Both the position numbers and the translations under genes were made by a program. This document shows positions 58,670 through 64,000 of a stretch of DNA of 64,000 nucleotides, in pieces. How positions within the stretch are numbered: position 1 is the stretch's first letter; each line of letters starts with the position of its first letter. Origin of the DNA: Sulfitobacter litoralis (GTDB lineage Bacteria; Pseudomonadota; Alphaproteobacteria; Rhodobacterales; Rhodobacteraceae). The notes under the pieces are model-generated. The model worked only from the letters and a program-made list of their open reading frames with translations. It searched no databases and was not told the origin of the DNA. The stretch is from contig NZ_FNJD01000004.1 of the NCBI RefSeq assembly GCF_900103185.1, positions 1-64,000 on the forward strand, written 5' to 3'.

Positions 58670-59531
58670 CCCAGATATCGGGGGCACCGCAAATTTGGTC
58701 GTCAATGGTCCCAATCGCCTTTGGGTCTTTATCGGCGTAGTCAAAGGCATGCAGCACGGTACGAATGGCGGCCAGCCGCGCGCGACGTTTGTCGTCAGAG
58801 CGGATCACGGTCCAAGGTGTCCGGGCTGTATGGGTGCGCTGCAAGGTCTCTTTGATCGCGGCACTGTATTCATCCCATTTTGCCAAGCCTTTGACATCGA
58901 TCAGACTGAGCTTCCACTGTTTCAACGGGTCGTGTTCGCGCGCAAGCATCCGGCGCAGCTGTTCGCCGCGGCCGACGTTCAGCCAGAATTTGAACAGATG
59001 AAGCCCGTCGTCCACCAGCATCTTTTCAAGCGGCACGACCTGTTCGAAAAACGCCTCTCGTTCGGTGTCGGTGCAAAACCCGAACACCGGTTCGACAACG
59101 CCGCGATTGTACCAACTACGGTCAAAAAAAACCATATCGCCTGCCGTCGGCAAGTGCTTGATATAGCGCTGAAAATACCACTGTCCGGCTTCGGTTTCGG
59201 TGGGTTTCGGCAAGGCAACTACATGAGCTGCGCGTTGGTTCAGATTATGACGGAACCGCGCAATGGTGCCGCCTTTGCCTGCCGCGTCGCGCCCCTCGAA
59301 TATCATTGCGATGCGCGTGCCGGTGTCGCGGGCCCATGCTTGCAGTTTGACCAGTTCGATCTGAACGCGGTCCATTTCGCGGTCATACTGCTTGCGTCCC
59401 AGACGTTCGCAATGGGGGTAGCTGTTGCTGAGGATGTCATCCTTATCGGCACGCTTGATCGCTTTGTTGATCGGCGCGGGGGCGTCGTTTTCGAAATAGG
59501 CGCTGATCGCACCGTCAAAGGGCAGGTCCAT
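58662..59531 (-). CDS. ppk2: polyphosphate kinase 2
   Basis: PPK2 transfers phosphate between polyphosphate and nucleoside diphosphates. The 289-residue protein has Walker [12 protein letters not shown] (G80 to G87) and Walker B DRSWYNR (from D137), with the lid sequence that follows. One PPK2 domain corresponds to the class I type, which makes nucleoside triphosphates from diphosphates. I chose the ATG at 59531 because GAGGAGG lies just upstream. Confidence 0.95.
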   Translation of the reverse strand: MDLPFDGAISAYFENDAPAPINKAIKRADKDDILSNSYPHCERLGRKQYDREMDRVQIELVKLQAWARDTGTRIAMIFEGRDAAGKGGTIARFRHNLNQRAAHVVALPKPTETEAGQWYFQRYIKHLPTAGDMVFFDRSWYNRGVVEPVFGFCTDTEREAFFEQVVPLEKMLVDDGLHLFKFWLNVGRGEQLRRMLAREHDPLKQWKLSLIDVKGLAKWDEYSAAIKETLQRTHTARTPWTVIRSDDKRRARLAAIRTVLHAFDYADKDPKAIGTIDDQICGAPDIWDA

Positions 59532-59583
59532 GGGGGCCTCCTCAAAAATCCTGTTCACCCTAACTTATGGAGCGTTCTGCGCC

Positions 59584-60552
59584 CTAGCGCAAACCCGCAC
59601 GTGTCGCCGCGCGGTCGATGGCCGCGACAACCTCGGGTTGAGAGACATGTTGCGGCATATGGCCGATCCCGGGCAGGGTGGTCAGTATTGCATCGGGCAG
59701 TTGCGGGGTCGCAATGGCGGCGTGTACCTCTAGCGGGACGATGGTGTCTGCTGTCCCGTGGACCAGTTCTATCGGCATGGTCAGCGTGGCATATTGTGCG
59801 ACCATCTTTTTGATCTCGGGCAGCAAGGTGTTTACCTGCTGTGCGTTGGCACGCATGGAGGTTCGGCGAAGGGCCAGACCTGTGCCGATATGATCGTTGT
59901 AACCGTCGGGCGTATCTTGTGGTGCAAAGATAGCGTTGACGCTGGCGCGGATGAACCCTTGGGGCAGAAAGGCGGTGACCAACGGGATCACGATGCCTGA
60001 CCCAAAGGCAGACCCTGTCAGCTTGTACTGCCAGCCAAGATCACCCTCCCACGGCTCTGACACGCCCGAGGCGAGCACCAGCGCCGCCGTTTCATCGGGA
60101 CGCAAGAGCCCCCATGCCAGCGCAACCGCCCCGCCATAACTGTGGCCCAAGACGATCGGATTGCTCACCCCAAGGCGGTCCGCTGCCTTTTGCAACAGTG
60201 TGGCCTGTTCGTGCGGCGTCGCTGCGGTGGCATTCCATGCGCCCGCATGTTGGGGCAGGTTGTCGGTCCAACCGAGCCCCGGACGGTCGAACAGGATAAC
60301 GCGGTAGCGGTCGGCAAGCTGGTCCACCATATCAAAGGTGAAATCCCGCATGTTCCCAGAGGCCCCGTGGATCAGTACCAGATCCGGCCCACCGCCTTGC
60401 ACCCTAGCATGCACCGTGACGCCATCGATATCGATTAACTCGCCAATCGGGGGATAGGCAGCGTCGGCTGCGGCCTCGCGCGTAGTGGCCCGCCATTGCA
60501 CCAAGATGACCAGCCCCAGCACAACCGCAATAATCGTCAGACTAAACAGCAT
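59584..60552 (-). CDS. alpha/beta hydrolase with N-terminal membrane anchor
   Basis: The 322-residue protein has one N-terminal hydrophobic helix (MLFSLTIIAVVLGLVILVQ) followed by an alpha/beta hydrolase domain. The nucleophile serine is in LGHSYGGAVAL, the oxyanion region in LVLIHGASGNMRDF, the acid in VHGTADTIVPL, and the catalytic histidine in PGIGHMPQH. The substrate is unknown. I chose the ATG at 60552, one base after the metA stop and with GGGA upstream; a GTG at 60573 inside metA is an alternative. Confidence 0.9.
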   Translation of the reverse strand: MLFSLTIIAVVLGLVILVQWRATTREAAADAAYPPIGELIDIDGVTVHARVQGGGPDLVLIHGASGNMRDFTFDMVDQLADRYRVILFDRPGLGWTDNLPQHAGAWNATAATPHEQATLLQKAADRLGVSNPIVLGHSYGGAVALAWGLLRPDETAALVLASGVSEPWEGDLGWQYKLTGSAFGSGIVIPLVTAFLPQGFIRASVNAIFAPQDTPDGYNDHIGTGLALRRTSMRANAQQVNTLLPEIKKMVAQYATLTMPIELVHGTADTIVPLEVHAAIATPQLPDAILTTLPGIGHMPQHVSQPEVVAAIDRAATRAGLR

Positions 60553-60553
60553 G

Positions 60554-61486
60554 CTACGTCCCAAATGAGCCACGACCGATGTCGTTCAGGTCATAGTGGG
60601 TCGTCTGGTAGATCTCGTTTATCCAATTGCCGTAGAGCAGATGCGCGTGGCTGCGCCAACGATTCAGCGGCACCTGTGTGGGATCGTCGTCGGGATAGTA
60701 ATTACACGGAACGTTGATCGGCGTGCCTTGGGCGACGTCCCGGTCATATTCGTCCTTCAAGGTGTCGCGGTCATATTCGAGATGATTAAAGATATACAGC
60801 GCGCGGTGGCCGGCATCTTCAACGAGACAGGGGCCGACCTCCTTGCTGCCGAGCAAGGTTGTCAGGCTTGGCACCGCGTCGACCTCTGCTGCGCGCATTT
60901 CAGTCCAGCGGCTGACGGGCACCACAAGATCGTCCGAAAATCCCCTCAGGTAGGGTGACGACGGCTCAAGGTTGCTGTGCCGGAAGCACCCGAACGCTTT
61001 ATCTTCCAGCAGGTGTTTCTTGATGCCGTGGAAATAATTGATCATCGCCATGCCGCCCCAGCAGACGCCAAAGGTCGAATGGACATTGGTTTGCGTCCAG
61101 TCAAAGACGCGGGTGAGCTCTTCCCAATAGGTGACATCATCGAAATCAAGATGTTCGATTGGCGCGCCGGTGATGACCAGACCGTCGAATTTTTCATCCG
61201 TGACCTCTTCGAAGGGCCGGTAGAAGCTTTCAAGGTGGTCGGCGGCGGTATTGCGTGACTGGTGGTCCGACATGCGGATCAGGCTGAATTCGATTTGCAG
61301 CGGTGTCGCCCCGATCAGCCGTGCGAACTGGTTCTCGGTCTGGATTTTCTTGGGCATGAGATTGAGCAAGGCAATACGCAGCGGACGGATATCCTGACGC
61401 GCCGCCATTTCCTCGTCCAGCACCATGACACCCTCGCGCGTTAGCACGTCATAGGCAGGCAGGTCTGAAGGCAGTTTAATCGGCAT
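60554..61486 (-). CDS. metA: homoserine O-acyltransferase MetA, acetyl-type
   Basis: MetA activates homoserine in methionine synthesis. The 310-residue protein has the catalytic cysteine at Cys142 (GVCWGG) and the histidine and glutamate in IFNHLEYD. Residue 111 is glutamate (GAPIEHLDF), where succinyl-CoA enzymes such as that of Escherichia coli have glycine; in studied members glutamate here goes with acetyl-CoA use. The label succinyltransferase is therefore probably wrong for this protein. The hydrolase gene starts one base after its stop. Confidence 0.95.
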   Translation of the reverse strand: MPIKLPSDLPAYDVLTREGVMVLDEEMAARQDIRPLRIALLNLMPKKIQTENQFARLIGATPLQIEFSLIRMSDHQSRNTAADHLESFYRPFEEVTDEKFDGLVITGAPIEHLDFDDVTYWEELTRVFDWTQTNVHSTFGVCWGGMAMINYFHGIKKHLLEDKAFGCFRHSNLEPSSPYLRGFSDDLVVPVSRWTEMRAAEVDAVPSLTTLLGSKEVGPCLVEDAGHRALYIFNHLEYDRDTLKDEYDRDVAQGTPINVPCNYYPDDDPTQVPLNRWRSHAHLLYGNWINEIYQTTHYDLNDIGRGSFGT

Positions 61487-61542
61487 GTCAGTATTCCACG
61501 TCTTGGGTCATTGCTTGAATTCTCTGCGCTGCATTTAGATAA

Positions 61543-61561
61543 GCGCCCGCACAAAGGGCGC
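61543..61561 (-). terminator. short GC hairpin upstream of metA
   Basis: GCGCCC/GGGCGC with a 7-base loop lies 7 bases after the stop of the P-loop gene and 57 bases before metA. It could end the upstream transcript or act as a leader hairpin. There is only a weak T-run on the minus strand (TTATCT). Confidence 0.45.
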
Positions 61562-61567
61562 CAAGGG

Positions 61568-62422
61568 TCACGCGCCTAACGTCCCCGCGATCAGATCGAC
61601 GAAGTCATCCTCGGACCTGAGCTGGGCCACCTGATCCGCAGTCACCGTTACGCCCCAACGCGACATCGCCTCGTAGCGGGGCTGTCGGTGAGCCAAGGCT
61701 TGGGCGTAGGTCCAGCGAATAAAGGCATCCGGATCAACATCGTCCTCTTGACAGTTGTTTTCATTTAGATATTCCTGCCAGACACGCAGCAGGAATTCGG
61801 GCTGGTAGGCCATCGGTTTGGGCGCTTTATCAAAACGGCGGATCAGCTCTTGGGTGTGGGCATCGTCGCCCTTGATCCAGACCGGCAGACATTCCGCCGA
61901 AAGCGTTTGCATCAGCGGATCATTGTCGTCGTCGGGGTCCACCCATTCGCAGATCGACCCGCCGGTGTCACAGATGAAATGCGGGTATCCATATAGCATC
62001 TCGCCGCGGCGGGCGAAGTAACCAGTGTCACGCAGCGCCGCGATCTCTGCCTGTTTGAACGCCTCTTGCCGCGACGCATATTCCGTCATGGGCAACCCGC
62101 CCTTGGCCGGATCACCGGGTTTTCCCAGCCAGGTGGCGACAGGCGACAGGTTATCAAAGGTAATATTGGACCCGATATAGATACTATCGCTCAGCAACAG
62201 ATCGCGCAGGAAAGGCACCTTCATCGCCTCGGCCTTGGCGTTATCTGCGATGGTTTCGCCCAAGTAGCGGGTGCCAATCCGGTAATCGATGGAATAGTGG
62301 AACCAATCGCCCGACTGCCGCAACAAATGGGCCATATGCGTCTTGCCCAGACCCGACATGCCAAAGACCAGCACATGTTTATGCGGCGCAGCACGCCACG
62401 CAGCGGCAGAGGGGTAAAGCAT
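61568..62422 (-). CDS. P-loop NTPase of unknown function
   Basis: The 284-residue protein has a clear Walker A GMSGLGKT at residues 21-28, followed by THMAHLLRQSGDWFHYSID. The rest has conserved-looking blocks (TEYASRQEAFKQAEIAALRD, HFICDTGGSICEWVDP) but no other motif that I can name. A kinase-like or sulfotransferase-like role is possible. AAGGA before the ATG supports the start. It is separated from metA by 81 bases on the same strand. Confidence 0.85.
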   Translation of the reverse strand: MLYPSAAAWRAAPHKHVLVFGMSGLGKTHMAHLLRQSGDWFHYSIDYRIGTRYLGETIADNAKAEAMKVPFLRDLLLSDSIYIGSNITFDNLSPVATWLGKPGDPAKGGLPMTEYASRQEAFKQAEIAALRDTGYFARRGEMLYGYPHFICDTGGSICEWVDPDDDNDPLMQTLSAECLPVWIKGDDAHTQELIRRFDKAPKPMAYQPEFLLRVWQEYLNENNCQEDDVDPDAFIRWTYAQALAHRQPRYEAMSRWGVTVTADQVAQLRSEDDFVDLIAGTLGA

Positions 62423-62501
62423 CGGTCGTCATCCTTGGAACGTCTTGTTTCGCAATGAGTACCGCAGCCAGACACAAGACGCCAGTGACCGCATTCTCAC
62501 G

Positions 62502-62531
62502 AAAAAGCCCGCCACATTACTGCGGCGGGCT
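62502..62531 (-). terminator. terminator of the FadL-type gene
   Basis: The stem AGCCCGCC/GGCGGGCT (10-base loop) is followed on the minus strand by five T, 25 bases after the stop. Confidence 0.88.
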
Positions 62532-62556
62532 GACATCGGGTTCGGTGTGGTAGGGC

Positions 62557-63687
62557 TTAGAACGTGAAGCCGACTTTTACGCCGATTGCGACGGCATCAT
62601 TGTCTTCGAAGACCGCTGCTGTTTGCCCGCCCCCGAGCGTTGTTTCCGCATCGCCGATGTTGATGTAACGGATGCCCGTCGTGATCTTCATGCTGTCGCG
62701 GGTATAGGTCGCTGCCAGACCGAGGCTCTTGTTGCCATCAGTCGGGCCGAGGTCGCTCGAGAAACCACCGTTGGATTTTTCATAGCCAGCAACTGCGGCG
62801 ACGGACCATGTGTCGTTCAGGCGGCGACCGACACCTAGGCTGTAGGTATATACGTCATCTTCATAGCTCAGCAGTGGAGGATTTCCAGTACCGCCGCCGA
62901 AAGCAAAGGGGGCAATCTCAAACGATGACCAATCGACCCAACGAACGCCGCCAAATACCAGTGTGTCCGCCGCAATACCTGTTTGGAATTCGAGGTTAAC
63001 CGACTGCGGCGTTTCAATATGCGTTGGTCGAGTAGAAACCGTTGCGCCGTTTACGCGCTCGACAGTATCAACATCGTACTTAATCTTTGAACTATAGGTC
63101 AGCGATACGCGCATAGCGATCTCTGGCTTTTCGTAGGCGACACCTGCGACATAGCCGACACCGGTGTCACGATCTCCCTCGACATTGTAAGTTGCTCCCG
63201 GCGCAGGGCGATTTGGAAGAGTAGCTGTCGCTTCGATTGTCTGGACACGAATACCGCCGTGTACGCTAAAATTATTCGGCATTTTGTACCGCAGCAGACC
63301 GGTTAGGGCATTGCTATTGAATTCAGCCTTAGACCCTTGGGCAAAATAGCCAGTGCCGGCTGGATAATCCACATCAGCGCCAAAGGGCTGGTCATAGATG
63401 ATTGCATAGGAAAGCTGATCATTGATGTCGGCCTTGTAAGCGGCACCAAAGGTCAGAAAGTTGTCCGTCATGTTGCCGGAATTCGCACCCGGCGTCGGCG
63501 CGGCAGCAGACCGAGGCCCTGCACCAACACCTGACGTGTCAGGGGACACCGACCCAAGGCTAAATTCAGCATAGCGGCCGCTCTCAAACAGGGCCGTGAT
63601 CGACTGACCAGACCTGTCGATGCCACCCGCATGCACCGTGGACGCGCTGCCCAACAGGGCTGCCATTGCGATTACTCGATACGTCAT
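62557..63687 (-). CDS. FadL/OmpP1-family outer membrane transporter
   Basis: FadL-type barrels move long-chain fatty acids and other hydrophobic molecules across the outer membrane. The 376-residue protein has a signal peptide (MTYRVIAMAALLGSASTVHA) and an N-terminal hatch-like region (GGIDRSGQSITALFESGRYAEF). Beta strands of alternating hydrophobicity follow, and the C-terminus is the aromatic GVKVGFTF. GGGGAGGAG before the ATG is a strong ribosome site. The substrate is not known, and no fatty-acid genes adjoin. Confidence 0.92.
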   Translation of the reverse strand: MTYRVIAMAALLGSASTVHAGGIDRSGQSITALFESGRYAEFSLGSVSPDTSGVGAGPRSAAAPTPGANSGNMTDNFLTFGAAYKADINDQLSYAIIYDQPFGADVDYPAGTGYFAQGSKAEFNSNALTGLLRYKMPNNFSVHGGIRVQTIEATATLPNRPAPGATYNVEGDRDTGVGYVAGVAYEKPEIAMRVSLTYSSKIKYDVDTVERVNGATVSTRPTHIETPQSVNLEFQTGIAADTLVFGGVRWVDWSSFEIAPFAFGGGTGNPPLLSYEDDVYTYSLGVGRRLNDTWSVAAVAGYEKSNGGFSSDLGPTDGNKSLGLAATYTRDSMKITTGIRYINIGDAETTLGGGQTAAVFEDNDAVAIGVKVGFTF

Positions 63688-63831
63688 CGTAGAATACTCC
63701 TCCCCAGAAGCGATGCAGCCACGGGGTCGCGGCTACAAGTTATAGAGCAACTGAACGGCAGGGTGCGTCAATCTGTCAATTCTTGACCAAGGGGAAGCCA
63801 GCGGGGCTGTCGCAAAACTGTTGCAGTTTCG

Positions 63832-64000
63832 TTACGCAACGCGTCGTGCTTCGACCCAAAGGTTCAAATAATTGCCTGCAAAGATTATCGCGCCACCGAT
63901 GAAGACCCAGATATCCAAGGCCTCGGCGTAAACCAGCATCCCGATTACGGCAATCAAAGGCAGGCGGATGAAATCAATTGGTACGACCACCGTCGCGGGC
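63832..64000 (-). CDS. EamA/DMT-family transporter, C-terminal part
   Basis: Only the last 56 residues are in the window. They form the end of a ten-helix drug/metabolite transporter: PIDFIRLPLIAVIGMLVYAE followed by LDIWVFIGGAIIFAGNYLN, the usual last two helices, and a short basic end. The gene continues beyond 64000. The substrate cannot be told. Confidence 0.85.
   Translation of the reverse strand, partial: PATVVVPIDFIRLPLIAVIGMLVYAEALDIWVFIGGAIIFAGNYLNLWVEARRVA

Noticed and set aside
61487-61567. A SAM-II riboswitch before metA
   Set aside because: The leader contains a GC hairpin but not the conserved SAM-II core bases or pseudoknot pairing.

Overview
The window looks like chromosomal DNA of an alphaproteobacterium of the order Rhodobacterales, most likely the Roseobacter group (Sulfitobacter-like). 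The reasons are the adjacent sciP and ctrA genes, a DksA with only one cysteine, LpxI instead of LpxH in lipid A synthesis, several clade-typical genes (MoxR/VWA pair, DUF2927 lipoprotein, RTX protein with a C-terminal Hint domain) and the overall gene order. The genus is an inference; no rRNA gene is present.

Layout. 1-352: truncated IS256-family element. 355-4279 (minus): VWA (CoxE-like) protein, two small proteins, a DUF2927 lipoprotein and a MoxR ATPase. 4444-9772: dksA, an FAD monooxygenase, an arginine-catabolic unit (arginase, ornithine cyclodeaminase, divergent Lrp-type regulator), dsbB and a DedA/YqaA-like membrane protein. 9897-9980: tRNA-Leu(CAA), followed by the only long gene-poor stretch (9981-11353). 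11354-16834: a 1826-residue RTX/Hint protein. 16952-23941: MobA-like nucleotidyltransferase, DUF2254 membrane protein, CorC-family protein, a phosphoesterase-like protein with degenerate motifs, xerD and two uncharacterised genes. 24022-29741: aroK-aroB, ssb, transglycosylase, an uncharacterised secreted protein, an AraC regulator and miaA.

29841-41980 is a large envelope cluster read in one direction: pyrH-frr-uppS-cdsA-dxr-rseP, a 40-residue membrane protein, then bamA-ompH-fabZ-lpxA-lpxI-lpxB. It joins UMP phosphorylation and ribosome recycling to isoprenoid carrier, phospholipid, outer-membrane protein and lipid A synthesis. 42094-48778 holds mnmA, the cell-cycle pair sciP-ctrA with a perfect CtrA site between them, ligA and recG. 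48877-53914 holds small ORFs, an Fe-S scaffold protein, hisI, the tRNA-modifying pair trmFO-gluQRS, a strongly folded 84-base element, an enoyl-CoA hydratase and a thioesterase. 54002-64000 holds a DUF1127/MocR divergent pair with shared palindromes, rplM-rpsI, an LLM flavin oxidoreductase, TetR, ppk2, a hydrolase, metA (with the Glu111 signature of acetyl-CoA use), a P-loop protein, a FadL-type porin and the end of an EamA transporter.

Most of the window is housekeeping. The most interesting items are the RTX/Hint protein with a duplicated module of about 200 residues, the MoxR/VWA/lipoprotein/small-membrane-protein cluster with an IS inserted at its 3' end, the sciP-ctrA control region, the folded element at 52465-52548, the MocR operator candidates, and several very small genes that automated calling tends to miss. 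No CRISPR array, prophage or obvious defence system was seen.
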